Positions 34,277 through 43,160 of a stretch of 53,266 nucleotides of DNA are shown one piece after another. The translations under genes were made by a program, and so were the position numbers. The stretch is from Chitinophagaceae bacterium (lineage in GTDB: Bacteria > Bacteroidota > Bacteroidia > Chitinophagales > Chitinophagaceae): NCBI GenBank assembly GCA_014379965.1, contig JACMKU010000191.1, positions 1 to 53,266 on the forward strand, written 5' to 3'. The first letter of the stretch is position 1. The number at the start of each line of letters is the position of its first letter. The notes under the pieces are model-generated. The model had not been told where the DNA came from and ran no database searches. It saw nothing but the letters and a program-made list of their open reading frames with translations.

Positions 34277-35200
34277 ATGAGTTCAGTTCTCGCGATTCAA
34301 AATGTTAGCAAATCATACGGGTACGTAAGGGCCTTGAATGATGTCTCCTTCACTGTACCAAAGGGGAGTGTCTTTGGAATTCTTGGTCCAAACGGGAGTG
34401 GAAAGACGACGCTTCTCGGAATAGTAATGGACATCCTGAAACCTTCGGCGGGTGGTTTTTCCTGGAACGGACAGCCCGGCAGCAGTAACGAAATGAGGCG
34501 ACAGATAGGTACGCTCCTGGAAACCCCGAACTTCTATCATTACCTGAGTGGCCAAAAGAATCTACAAATAGCAGCGGCTATCAAAGAAAGAGGTAAAGAG
34601 GATATACCCAAGGTACTTGAGAAAGTAAACCTCACCCAGCGCAAAGATTCCAAATTCAGCACATACTCACTTGGAATGAAACAGCGGTTGGCGATCGCCT
34701 CAACGCTTCTTGGTGATCCAGATATCCTTGTCTTCGATGAGCCTACAAATGGACTCGATCCAGCGGGCATCGCGGAGATTCGCGATCTTATCCGGCAATT
34801 GAACAAACAGGGTAAGACAATCATCATGGCGAGTCATATACTCGATGAGGTAGAGAAGGTCTGTACCCATGTTGCCATCATCCAGAAAGGAGTACTGAAA
34901 ACAGTAGGTACGGTAAATGAAGTGATGGCGTCTTCCGGCGGAAAAGTAGCGACTGTCGAGATCGAACTCGCCGCAGATAATGTGGAGGCACTCCAACAGA
35001 TGCTTAGGCAAATGCCGGGCATCACTCACATGTATGCAACAGACTCCATGGTGACGATAGAATGCGAAGAGGGAATAAGCCCGGGACGAGTCAACCAGTT
35101 TTGCTTCGAGAGGGGCGTAATTCTTTCGCAGCTTTCGCTGAAACGTAAATCTTTAGAAAAACGATTCCTTGAAATTACAGGCACACAGAGCGACCGTTAA
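34277..35200 (+). CDS. ABC transporter ATP-binding protein
   Basis: 307 residues. Walker A GPNGSGKTT (37-45), signature YSLGMKQRLAIAS (about 130-142), Walker B ILVFDEPTNGLDP (about 152-164), switch His in IMASHILDEV. A C-terminal extension (about 220-307) resembles those of gliding/drug-type exporter ATPases. The permease gene follows 20 nt downstream. Together they form an ABC-2-type exporter; the substrate is unknown. Confidence 0.95.
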   Translation: MSSVLAIQNVSKSYGYVRALNDVSFTVPKGSVFGILGPNGSGKTTLLGIVMDILKPSAGGFSWNGQPGSSNEMRRQIGTLLETPNFYHYLSGQKNLQIAAAIKERGKEDIPKVLEKVNLTQRKDSKFSTYSLGMKQRLAIASTLLGDPDILVFDEPTNGLDPAGIAEIRDLIRQLNKQGKTIIMASHILDEVEKVCTHVAIIQKGVLKTVGTVNEVMASSGGKVATVEIELAADNVEALQQMLRQMPGITHMYATDSMVTIECEEGISPGRVNQFCFERGVILSQLSLKRKSLEKRFLEITGTQSDR

Positions 35201-35220
35201 ACCATCATAATTCCAACGAC

Positions 35221-36021
35221 ATGTTAAATAATCTTCGAATCGAATGGATGAAAATAAAGAACTACCGGGTATTCCAGGTGTTCTCGATACTTTACCTGGT
35301 CGGCATCATTCTCATCATCTATATCTTCTACAAGATATACATACAGCTGATGGGCAAGGTCATGTCGATGGGGAGTAAGAATCCAAGGGATGGTAACGAC
35401 CTCTTCTCCCTGTTTTCAGAAGACACCATCTGGACAACTGTATGCTTTTCTACCAGTTTCCTGCTATATCTACCGGGTATGATCATCATCAACCTCTTCA
35501 TTAATGAGGTGAATTTTAAGACACACCGTCAAAATATCATTGATGGCTGGAAGAGGGAAACATTTATCTATACCAAGATTGGCCTGATTCTCTGCATATC
35601 GGTAGTCGTGACGCTCATGAACATGATTGCCGCGTTCATCATGTGCCAGGTGACTAATACTACTTTCAATCTTATTTCGGGTCTCGATACACTTGGCCTG
35701 AGTTTCATACAGACATTCATCTACCTGATGTTTGCCTTGCTGCTAGCAACGTTTTTCCGACGTAGCGGTGTGGCCATCATCGTGTTCTTCATTTATGGGT
35801 TATTGCTGGAGCATATCTTCATGTGGTTGCTATGGAAGATAACACCTCAGGCGGGTCATTTCCTTCCGTTGCAGGTGGCCGATTCGCTAATCACATTCCC
35901 GGGGATGGAAGGAATTTTCGGTAGTAATCCTGGCCTTTCCGTATTGCTGCCTTCAGCGATTGCGTTTGCCGGATTGTATATTTTCCTGACGGTAAGGAAG
36001 TATAAGTATGATGATCTGTAG
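35221..36021 (+). CDS. ABC-2 type transporter permease
   Basis: 266 residues with six hydrophobic segments (about 16-38, 78-98, 122-145, 160-182, 186-208, 238-258), preceded by an amphipathic start MLNNLRIEWMKIKNYRVFQ. Matches the permease partner of the ATPase directly upstream. Its TAG stop lies next to a GTTGATTAG palindrome. Confidence 0.92.
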   Translation: MLNNLRIEWMKIKNYRVFQVFSILYLVGIILIIYIFYKIYIQLMGKVMSMGSKNPRDGNDLFSLFSEDTIWTTVCFSTSFLLYLPGMIIINLFINEVNFKTHRQNIIDGWKRETFIYTKIGLILCISVVVTLMNMIAAFIMCQVTNTTFNLISGLDTLGLSFIQTFIYLMFALLLATFFRRSGVAIIVFFIYGLLLEHIFMWLLWKITPQAGHFLPLQVADSLITFPGMEGIFGSNPGLSVLLPSAIAFAGLYIFLTVRKYKYDDL

Positions 36022-36022
36022 C

Positions 36023-36154
36023 GGGTTTGGTTGATTAGGTTGAATGAGTTGATTGGTTGATTGAGTTGATTGAGTTGAATAAGTTTGCTACATTACCTAC
36101 TCAACTCAATCAACCCAATCAACTTAATCAACTTAAGTCAACCTAATCAACCCC
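36023..36154. repeat. Palindrome with GTTGATTAG-word arms and conserved loop
   Basis: Words GGTTGATTA, GGTTGAATG, AGTTGATTG and variants to about 36082, loop TTTGCTACATTACCTACTC, then the complementary words to 36154. Left flank 1 nt from the permease stop, right flank 4 nt from the GNAT stop (convergent). The same loop as at 19.9 kb with three or four substitutions. Confidence 0.88.
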
Positions 36155-36158
36155 GATT

Positions 36159-36668
36159 TCACGATTGCAGATCAAGTCGGTACAACCAATACTGCATCCC
36201 ATAAATAGGCTCAATTTCCCTTTCAATTCTAAATCCCATACTCTCGTAGATATGACGGGCATCGTCCATCATCGCGGAGGTATGGAGACCAACAACAGCC
36301 TCTCCCGATTTACGCGCGTGATCAACGCACATACTCGTAAGACGTCTGGCGATGCCATTGCCTCTATATTCGGGATCCACTCCCACCATTCTGACGTATG
36401 ACCAATCGGCAGGATAGATGTGTGTGGGATTTCCACTGGGTACCAGGTAGGCCATGCCGACGAATTTTCCAGCATCTTCACACACGAAGGTCGTGGCGCC
36501 GCTGACGAGTTTGTCCCACATATTATCACTATTGAGAAAGCCGTGCATGGTCTCCCAGTCGGCCAGGGCCAAGATTTTGGAAAATTGGTTGTAGGAAAGT
36601 AGACCTAGTTGTTTCAGGCTCTCCTTTTCATTAGATAAAGCTTGGCGATAAAGAAGATTTGCGTTCAT
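36159..36668 (-). CDS. GNAT-family N-acetyltransferase
   Basis: 169 residues. The acetyl-CoA pyrophosphate-binding motif is GVDPEYRGNGIARRL (about 96-110), with the usual preceding strand WSYVRMVGV and the late YESMGFRIE block. The substrate is unknown. Downstream of ftsZ on the same strand but separated by its terminator and a palindrome, so probably its own unit. Confidence 0.93.
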   Translation of the reverse strand: MNANLLYRQALSNEKESLKQLGLLSYNQFSKILALADWETMHGFLNSDNMWDKLVSGATTFVCEDAGKFVGMAYLVPSGNPTHIYPADWSYVRMVGVDPEYRGNGIARRLTSMCVDHARKSGEAVVGLHTSAMMDDARHIYESMGFRIEREIEPIYGMQYWLYRLDLQS

Positions 36669-36690
36669 GGATCTTGCAGGTTGAGCGGTA

Positions 36691-36807
36691 TGGTTTAAGG
36701 GTTTAAAAGTTTAAGAGTTTAAAGGTTTAAGAGTTTCCAAGTTAGTAAAGACCTTTCGATCTCAAACAACCATTAAACCATTAAACTATTAAACCGTTAA
36801 ACCGTTA
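36691..36807. repeat. Palindrome with GTTTAAG/TTAAACC-word arms
   Basis: Left arm of GGTTTAAGG, GTTTAAAAG, TTTAAGAG words (36691-36735), a loop of about 34 nt (TCCAAGTTAGTAAAGACC at its start), right arm of CATTAAAC, TATTAAAC, CGTTAAAC words (about 36770-36807). Lies between the GNAT start codon and the ftsZ terminator. Confidence 0.82.
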
Positions 36808-36815
36808 GACTGCCG

Positions 36816-36845
36816 AAAAAAAACCCTCCGATGGAAATCGGAGGG
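36816..36845 (-). terminator. Intrinsic terminator of ftsZ / dcw cluster
   Basis: On the minus strand CCCTCCGAT, TTCC loop, ATCGGAGGG followed by eight T. Lies 85 nt after the ftsZ stop and likely ends the cluster. Confidence 0.88.
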
Positions 36846-36929
36846 AACAACTAAAAAACACAAGCCTAAATCTTGTGGCTTCATTGGAACGAAAAAATAT
36901 TCGCTTCCATTGCTTATTTGCATGGAGAG

Positions 36930-38909
36930 CTAGTCCGGCTTCTTGCCGTCTAAAAAAGTATTGATTGTGCTGATGTGTGTTTTGTTGTCGGCGTCGGCGC
37001 GCACCTCGTAGCCGCTGTAGAAATTCTCTACCTGGGAGGAACTGTTATACAATTCCATATTGCGGCGGATATAAGCCGGCACAGTTTCAAACTCGTTATT
37101 CGGGTCAGCACCGTTAACATTAAATGACAAGTTTCTCAACTTGTGCAGTCGTTCGGCCGCCCTACGTTTTTGCTCTTCGGCTTCGTCCTGCAGTGCAAGA
37201 TCCTCAGCGTCGGATGCTAAAGGTGGTTGAGTCTGATGGGCCACGGGCAAAGTATCCGCCGCCGGAATGTCATCCCTTTCTACCAGTTGCATTTGCAATT
37301 CGAGAAGTTCTTCCTCTTCTTTTGCGGCATAGCTGGGAGGGACCGGCTCTTCAGCAGAAGGCATTGAGGTATAGACCTCTCCTTTTAATTCTGCGTAGAT
37401 ATTGGATGGTCTTGCCAAATAACCTCCCGATGCTGCAGACACCGGGTTAGCACTATTCTGAATGATTTCTTCTTCTGTAATGAAAGGTGACAGCGTGGTT
37501 TCCTTAGTGGACTCTGGTTCGCTTATCGCAGGGGATATAGATTGAGATTGGTATAACGAATGTATGTCTTCAACCTTCTCCGCAATCAACATTTTATTAC
37601 CAGTATTTACACTAGATTCCACGGTATTTTTACTAAGGGGTTTTTCCTTATCGGATTGTAACTGGAACAGTATCACAGGCTCTTCCTCCTTAATATATTC
37701 CATTTCAATCATATCATTCATACATGGCATTGGCGCTTCCATCACTGGTAATTCCTCAACAAGTTTGGGCGCTAACGGGTCTGGCCTAGACTCCTTCTCC
37801 ATCTTTACCAGTTTCGACTGCGTCGCATTCTCCGCTACTACTCTCATTTCTCTCCGCTCTTCCTCGGCCTGGCCAAGAACCATCACGATCTTCTCTTCTT
37901 TCTTTGGCTCCGCCTTTCGCGTTTCCTTCTTGCTGAATGGATCCTTATGCTCAAAGCCTGTAGCGATGAGAGTTATTCCGATTTTATCACCCAATGCGTT
38001 ATCATAACCAAGTCCCAGGATCACATCCGTTCCCTCGCCAGCCTGCGTGAGGAGATGACTTTGTATCACCTCTACTTCATCCATGGTGAATTCATGTTCA
38101 CCTTCGGAAGAGTTGATGTTGATTAGAATCCATTTCGCTCCACGTATATCGCTATCATTAAGTAATGGGGAATTCAGCGCTTCTTCGATAGCCCTGTGCG
38201 CCCTGTTCTCTCCAGAAGCGGCTGCACTACCAAGGATCGCAACGCCACCATTGCGCATCACCGTGCACACATCTGCAAAGTCTACATTGATCTGCCCGGT
38301 ACTGTTTATCACATCCGTAATACACTTGGCGGCAGTAGCCAGCACGTTGTCTGCTCTTTCAAATGCTTCACGCATCTTGAGGTTACCGAACTGGTGGCGT
38401 AGTTTATCATTGCTTATCACAAGCAGCGTATCGACATATCCCTTCAAGGTCTTAATGCCTTCCTCTGCCTGCAATTGCCTTTTTTTACCTTCGTATGCAA
38501 ATGGAGTTGTAACGATCCCTACTGTCAATATTCCAAGGTCTTTGCAGATCTTGGCAATGATCGGTGCACCGCCTGTTCCCGTGCCACCACCCATTCCGGC
38601 GGTGATGAATGCCATCTTGGTGTTCACTTCCAAAATGCGCTTGATCTCTTCGAGAGACTCCTCTGTTGCCTGGCGCCCGATATCTGGATTTGCACCCGCA
38701 CCAAGTCCTTGTGTCAGGTGAGGACCTAGTTGCACGCGATTCGGAATGTTGCTACAAGCAAGCGCCTGCGAATCCGTATTGCATATTATAAAATTGACGC
38801 CTTCAATCGACTGGCCAAACATGTGATTGACTGCATTGCCACCACCACCGCCTACACCAATTACCTTGATGATCGATGATTGCTCCTTAGGCAGATCAAA
38901 ATGTATCAT
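36930..38909 (-). CDS. ftsZ: Cell division protein FtsZ with long C-terminal tail
   Basis: The tubulin-like GTPase that forms the division ring. 659 residues from the MIHFD start (an ATG three codons upstream, 38918, is possible). The globular part ends near 325: GVGGGGGNAVNHM, GTP loop GGGTGTGG (about 107-114), T7 loop NVDFADV (208-214). A charged, disordered linker of about 280 residues follows, then the conserved partner-binding peptide ETVPAYIRRN (about 608-617), and 43 more residues ending INTFLDGKKPD. The tail is far longer than in E. coli (383 residues in total). Last gene of the cluster, with its own terminator. Confidence 0.97.
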   Translation of the reverse strand: MIHFDLPKEQSSIIKVIGVGGGGGNAVNHMFGQSIEGVNFIICNTDSQALACSNIPNRVQLGPHLTQGLGAGANPDIGRQATEESLEEIKRILEVNTKMAFITAGMGGGTGTGGAPIIAKICKDLGILTVGIVTTPFAYEGKKRQLQAEEGIKTLKGYVDTLLVISNDKLRHQFGNLKMREAFERADNVLATAAKCITDVINSTGQINVDFADVCTVMRNGGVAILGSAAASGENRAHRAIEEALNSPLLNDSDIRGAKWILININSSEGEHEFTMDEVEVIQSHLLTQAGEGTDVILGLGYDNALGDKIGITLIATGFEHKDPFSKKETRKAEPKKEEKIVMVLGQAEEERREMRVVAENATQSKLVKMEKESRPDPLAPKLVEELPVMEAPMPCMNDMIEMEYIKEEEPVILFQLQSDKEKPLSKNTVESSVNTGNKMLIAEKVEDIHSLYQSQSISPAISEPESTKETTLSPFITEEEIIQNSANPVSAASGGYLARPSNIYAELKGEVYTSMPSAEEPVPPSYAAKEEEELLELQMQLVERDDIPAADTLPVAHQTQPPLASDAEDLALQDEAEEQKRRAAERLHKLRNLSFNVNGADPNNEFETVPAYIRRNMELYNSSSQVENFYSGYEVRADADNKTHISTINTFLDGKKPD

Positions 38910-38997
38910 AGTTAACATTTAAGGCCCGGTCCACCTCACCCCCTTGAAAAAATGAACCAAGCTGTTTTTAAATATGGTTAGTATACGTTATCTACCA

Positions 38998-39016
38998 ACC
39001 GGTGATTCCCACCGGT
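38998..39016 (-). other. Hairpin between ftsA and ftsZ
   Basis: ACCGGTG, five-base loop, CACCGGT. A perfect 7-bp stem 7 nt after the ftsA stop without a T run; possible mRNA processing or stability element in the 113-bp ftsA-ftsZ spacer. Confidence 0.45.
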
Positions 39017-39022
39017 ATGGTT

Positions 39023-40393
39023 TTATAGATGTTTATCTTCTTCTTCTTTGAACAGGTCGATGATCCCATCCTTGAACTTGCCCCAGAAATTATTAAGGCC
39101 ACGACGTTGTCTTACCTTCTCGGCAGATACCATATCGTCTTCTACGAGCAGTTCCTCTTCGTTCGTTTTCTTCAAACCATCGGGCACATCTACCTTCCTG
39201 AATTCTTTTTCAAACTCTTTACGGTTGTGCTCATAATCATCATAGCCTTTTAGTATAAGTCCAATACAGGTAGAATAAGTAGGCTTAGCTAGTTCTTCAA
39301 TATGCCCTGCTGCAAGATGCTCATTCGGATAACCAATTCTAGCAGGTAACCCTGTCACATATTCAGTCAATTGGATAAGATGTCTCAATTGAGAGCCGCC
39401 TCCCGTTAGCACAACTCCGCCATTCAGTGCCTTGTTCTCCAGTCCAACCTGCTTAAGGTGATAAGTGACAAAGTCGAGAATCTCACTCATCCTTGCTTGC
39501 ACGATGTTGGCGAGATTCTTCACGCTGATCTCCTTTGCGGGCATGCCGCGCAATCCCGGTATAGTTATGTAGGCATTCGCCTTTGCTTCGTTTGCCAGCG
39601 CACTGCCGAATTGAACTTTCATTTGCTCAGCCTGGGTCTTCAAAACACCTAGTCCTGTTTTGATATCATTGGTGATATTCTCTCCTGCAAATGGAATGAC
39701 CGCGGTATGTTTCAAAATGCCTTCATAGAAAACAGCGAGGTCAGTAGTACCACCGCCGATATCTACAATCGCGACACCGGCCTCAAGGTCTTCCTGCGCC
39801 ATGACTGCAGAAGATGATGCCAGTGGTTGCAAAACGAGATCCTTTGTATGCAGTCCGGACTTCTCAACGCTCCGATTGATATTGCGAATCGCATTCTTGT
39901 CACCGGTGATGATGTGGAAGTTGGCTCCGACCTTCACTCCGCCGTACCCGATAGGGTTGGGAATGTTTTGAAAATTATCTACTGTGAACTCCTGTGGAAT
40001 TACATCAATGATCTGGTCCCCTGCAGGAATGTAGGTTTTGTACTGGTCGCTGATCAGTTGATCAATTTCCCTCTGCGTAATTTCGTCATCCGTTGCCTGA
40101 CGAACGATATCTCCGCGTGTTTGCAAGCTCTTGATGTGATGTCCGGCAATTCCAACATAGACTTCGCTGACTTCCAGATTAGGATTGGAAGCAAAACAAT
40201 TCTCTAAGGCGGTTCTGATGGCTTTGATGGTTTCGTCGATGTTTAGAACCTGGCCATGCTTGACACCATTGGAATTGGCCTTGCCAAATCCGAGGATCTC
40301 CAGTTTGCCAAATTCGTTCTTACGGCCCGCGATAACCGCGATCTTGGTCGTTCCGATGTCAAGCCCGACGATTATGGGTTGTTCGTTGTTCAT
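39023..40393 (-). CDS. ftsA: Cell division protein FtsA
   Basis: The actin-like ATPase that tethers FtsZ to the membrane and recruits later division proteins. 456 residues. Phosphate 1 motif IVGLDIGTTKIAVIAG, the phosphate 2/adenosine region VAIVDIGGGTTDLAVF and GGVVLTGGGSQLRHL. The C-terminal amphipathic helix NNFWGKFKDGIIDLFKEEED is the membrane-targeting sequence. Sits between ftsQ (56 nt) and ftsZ (113 nt). Confidence 0.97.
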   Translation of the reverse strand: MNNEQPIIVGLDIGTTKIAVIAGRKNEFGKLEILGFGKANSNGVKHGQVLNIDETIKAIRTALENCFASNPNLEVSEVYVGIAGHHIKSLQTRGDIVRQATDDEITQREIDQLISDQYKTYIPAGDQIIDVIPQEFTVDNFQNIPNPIGYGGVKVGANFHIITGDKNAIRNINRSVEKSGLHTKDLVLQPLASSSAVMAQEDLEAGVAIVDIGGGTTDLAVFYEGILKHTAVIPFAGENITNDIKTGLGVLKTQAEQMKVQFGSALANEAKANAYITIPGLRGMPAKEISVKNLANIVQARMSEILDFVTYHLKQVGLENKALNGGVVLTGGGSQLRHLIQLTEYVTGLPARIGYPNEHLAAGHIEELAKPTYSTCIGLILKGYDDYEHNRKEFEKEFRKVDVPDGLKKTNEEELLVEDDMVSAEKVRQRRGLNNFWGKFKDGIIDLFKEEEDKHL

Positions 40394-40449
40394 GATTTGT
40401 TGTTTTTAGTTGTTTGCACCAAGGATTAGTATGATACGTTTCAATTTAT

Positions 40450-41547
40450 TTAGTTTTCTAATTCTCTTTTGGTCATTACCGCCTTCGGCTCCTTCTTGGG
40501 CGGTGCTGATTTCTCCGGACTAGCGCGTTCTGACGCTGCTTTAAAAGAAGGTTTCATAGGGACAGGACTCGTCTCAGGGACGGGATTATTCGTTGTTACA
40601 GACTGCGTATTCTTTATAGGAGAAATCTCAGTTCCTGATAATGCAGGATCAACTGAAATCAAGCGTTGCTCACGCACAGCCCTCGCGGCGATCACGGAGT
40701 CGACTTGTATTTCTCTCGACTGCCGCATCAGCTTCTCCACGTTCATGCGCAATCGGGCAGTATCCTTGCGGTTATCGTTGTCTTTGACACCTACTACCTG
40801 CCTGGCATACTGCACATTGATCGTCTTATATTTTTCGAATCCAGTTTTACTCAACACATTTTTATAGAAGACAAACAGGCGATGAAATTTTTTAGGAATG
40901 TCTTCGCCGTTGCCAAGCATCACCAGGTGATTACCTACTACCGGCACCATCTCGAACTCTCTCGACGCCGTGATATCCACTTGCGCTACCTGCGCCATCC
41001 AGAATGGATTCCTACCAATGAACAATGCTGTTTTCGTGACATCACTCAAAAGAAGGCTATCTCTTCTTCCTAGCACTTTCTCCGGGAATCCTGTGAACAC
41101 CGGTATTTTGGCGGCCAGCTTCTCGGATGTTGGCATGCGCTTACCGGTTTCATCGATGTAAAATGATTTCCCCGTCAGCGTGAAGAGTCGCGCGATGGGT
41201 TCTCTCTCCGTTACGGCCACATGCAATATTTCCTGGTTATCGAAATAGAGTTCGGCGTCCTTTATCCAAACATTTTTCTCGAGGAGTTGCTCCATCTGTT
41301 GCAGATTGAAGGCCGATTTCTTCTGCCCTTTTATTTCACCCTTGATAGAGGCTTTCAGGAGTTTTACAACATCCTGCTGATCCACGAAGAAATTATTGTT
41401 TGTCGCTTTTATTTGGATGGTATAGTCCCGGCAATGATCGCGCTTCTGTTTCCCGATGGCAGCTATCAGCAGCGTGAGCATGCCGCAGCCTATGCCGATC
41501 CAGACCGTCACAAACAAAATCTTCTTTATCGTTGCTCTTGCGTTCAC
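40450..41547 (-). CDS. ftsQ: Cell division protein FtsQ
   Basis: A bitopic divisome protein. 365 residues: short cytosolic start, membrane helix (about 9-29, ILFVTVWIGIGCGMLTLLIA), a POTRA-like region (about 42-115, VKLLKASIKGEIKGQ and NVWIKDAELYFDNQEILHV), a beta domain, and a proline/serine-rich charged tail (about 300-365, PVPETSPVPMKPSFKAASER). The start is GTG. Position between murC and ftsA supports the call. The tail is longer than in proteobacterial FtsQ. Confidence 0.9.
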   Translation of the reverse strand: MNARATIKKILFVTVWIGIGCGMLTLLIAAIGKQKRDHCRDYTIQIKATNNNFFVDQQDVVKLLKASIKGEIKGQKKSAFNLQQMEQLLEKNVWIKDAELYFDNQEILHVAVTEREPIARLFTLTGKSFYIDETGKRMPTSEKLAAKIPVFTGFPEKVLGRRDSLLLSDVTKTALFIGRNPFWMAQVAQVDITASREFEMVPVVGNHLVMLGNGEDIPKKFHRLFVFYKNVLSKTGFEKYKTINVQYARQVVGVKDNDNRKDTARLRMNVEKLMRQSREIQVDSVIAARAVREQRLISVDPALSGTEISPIKNTQSVTTNNPVPETSPVPMKPSFKAASERASPEKSAPPKKEPKAVMTKRELEN

Positions 41548-41581
41548 TCTTCGAATAGTTTTTTATTTGTTCAAACCTTAT

Positions 41582-41689
41582 CGTTTAACGTTTAAAGTTT
41601 AACGTTTAACGTTCTGGTGTCAGATACAACCCTTACATTACGACTCATCGATTAAAGAACGTTAAACACTAAACGTTAAACGCTAAACC
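41582..41689. repeat. TTTAACG-word palindrome overlapping the murC 3' end
   Basis: Left arm 41582-41614 and right arm 41656-41689 are inverted copies of GTTTAAC/GTTTAAA words, closing on GTTCT/AGAAC, loop about 41 nt. The right arm contains the murC stop codon (41669-41671) and encodes its last residues (LAFNV). Arms resemble those at 2.0 kb; the loop does not. Confidence 0.88.
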
Positions 41690-43123
41690 AGGACTATCCG
41701 TCAATAGTACTTTTATAGGTTCCACCAGCGTATCGATATCCCCGGCACCAGATGTTACCAACACGTCTCCAAACTCCCGATCCAGGCTTTTCAAATAGTC
41801 AGTACGAATCCAATTCAGCAATTCTTCCTTTCCGAGTACTCGCTTATTCTTCTTCTTCATTTTCTCCACAATCATTTCGCTGCTTACACCTTCGATCGGC
41901 AGCTCGCGTGCTGGGTAGATCGGCAACAAGATCACCTCATCGGCCAGGTCGAGCACTTCGGCAAATCCATCTGCCTGGTCTCTAGTGCGCGTGTACAGGT
42001 GAGGCTGGAAAATCACCGTACACTTCCGCTGTTTGAAAAGTGTCTTCGCTCCCGTGATCAATGCCCTCAACTCCTCTGGGTGATGCGCATAATCATCGAT
42101 GAAGACCGGCTTAGTCGTTTGGTCGGGAGGAAGAATGTATTCGAACCTCCTCCTCACGCCCCTGAAAGACTTTACCGCACTACTGATCTTCTCATTCTCA
42201 ATATTTAAAGAACTCGCCACTGCTATCGCGGCCACTACGTTTTCAATGTTGTGCATCCCGCCCATGTTCAATCGCACATTCTCTAGTTTGTTGTCCTTTA
42301 TCACCACATCGAATTCATAACTCCCGTTCATCATCCTGATATTCTCCGCATATACATCTGCACTCTCATTTTGCAGGCTGTAGGTAATCTGTTTTGGCGA
42401 TGACAGGTCGCCTCCTCTCTTGAGGCCAAATTGGCGAACCAATAACCCATCCGCCTTCACCCTTTTGCTGAAGTCGATGAAACCCTGTTCTACCGCCTCC
42501 GGTGTTCCATAGATGTCGAGGTGATCGGCATCCATCGAAGTGATGATAGCGATATCGGGACTCAATTTCAAAAAACTCCTATCGTACTCATCTGCCTCTA
42601 TTACGCAGACATTGTTTGGGTGGCTCCAAAAATTCGTTCCGTAATTCACGGAAATCCCACCCAGGAATGCATTGCATCCGTATCCGCTGTCGCGTAGCAG
42701 GTGAGCAACCATGGTTGTAATGGTTGTCTTCCCATGCGTGCCGGCGATACAGATATTGAAAGAACTTTCGGTGATCAATTGGAGCACGTCGCTTCGCTTC
42801 ACCACCTTGTACCCGTTTTGCTGGTAATAGACCAGTTCACGGTGATCTTTTGGAATGGCTGGGGTATACACCACCAGTTCCGCATTTCTTGGTATCAGGT
42901 CAACATTCTCTTCGTAGTGAATGCTGATACCAGTTGCTTCCAATTCCTTCGTCAGTGGTGTTGGTGTCTTATCATAACCACTCACTTTCACTCCTCTTGA
43001 TTGGAAAAAACGGGCAATCGCACTCATCCCGATTCCTCCAACCCCCACGAAATACACCACACCCAGTTTGTCAATCCCCCTAAAAGGGGTATTCATAAGG
43101 ACAGTATTTCTTGTATCGTTCAT
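41669..43123 (-). CDS. murC: UDP-N-acetylmuramate--L-alanine ligase
   Basis: Adds L-Ala to UDP-MurNAc in the cytoplasm, first step of the stem peptide. 484 residues. GVGGIGMSAIARFF (N-terminal UMP-binding), P-loop GTHGKTT (128-134), EADEYDRSFL, and the C-terminal ligase domain DDYAHHPEELRALI. The final residues after TDSP (GLAFNV) are encoded by a TTTAACG-word repeat, a sequence with no relation to the family, so the end of the gene was reshaped by the repeat. Confidence 0.97.
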   Translation of the reverse strand: MNDTRNTVLMNTPFRGIDKLGVVYFVGVGGIGMSAIARFFQSRGVKVSGYDKTPTPLTKELEATGISIHYEENVDLIPRNAELVVYTPAIPKDHRELVYYQQNGYKVVKRSDVLQLITESSFNICIAGTHGKTTITTMVAHLLRDSGYGCNAFLGGISVNYGTNFWSHPNNVCVIEADEYDRSFLKLSPDIAIITSMDADHLDIYGTPEAVEQGFIDFSKRVKADGLLVRQFGLKRGGDLSSPKQITYSLQNESADVYAENIRMMNGSYEFDVVIKDNKLENVRLNMGGMHNIENVVAAIAVASSLNIENEKISSAVKSFRGVRRRFEYILPPDQTTKPVFIDDYAHHPEELRALITGAKTLFKQRKCTVIFQPHLYTRTRDQADGFAEVLDLADEVILLPIYPARELPIEGVSSEMIVEKMKKKNKRVLGKEELLNWIRTDYLKSLDREFGDVLVTSGAGDIDTLVEPIKVLLTDSPGLAFNV

Positions 43124-43160
43124 AAACCATTAAACCCTTAAACTATTAAACTCTTGAACT
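43124..43160. repeat. TTTAAAC-word half element at the murG 3' end
   Basis: Words AACCATTA, AACCCTTA, AACTATTA, AACTCTTG in tandem between murC and murG. The murG stop TAA (43146-43148) and its last codons (SRV) lie in it. No inverted partner arm is visible. Confidence 0.7.

Noticed and set aside
38083..38721. A 212-residue plus-strand ORF
   Set aside because: Antisense of the highly conserved ftsZ GTPase region; no independent signals.
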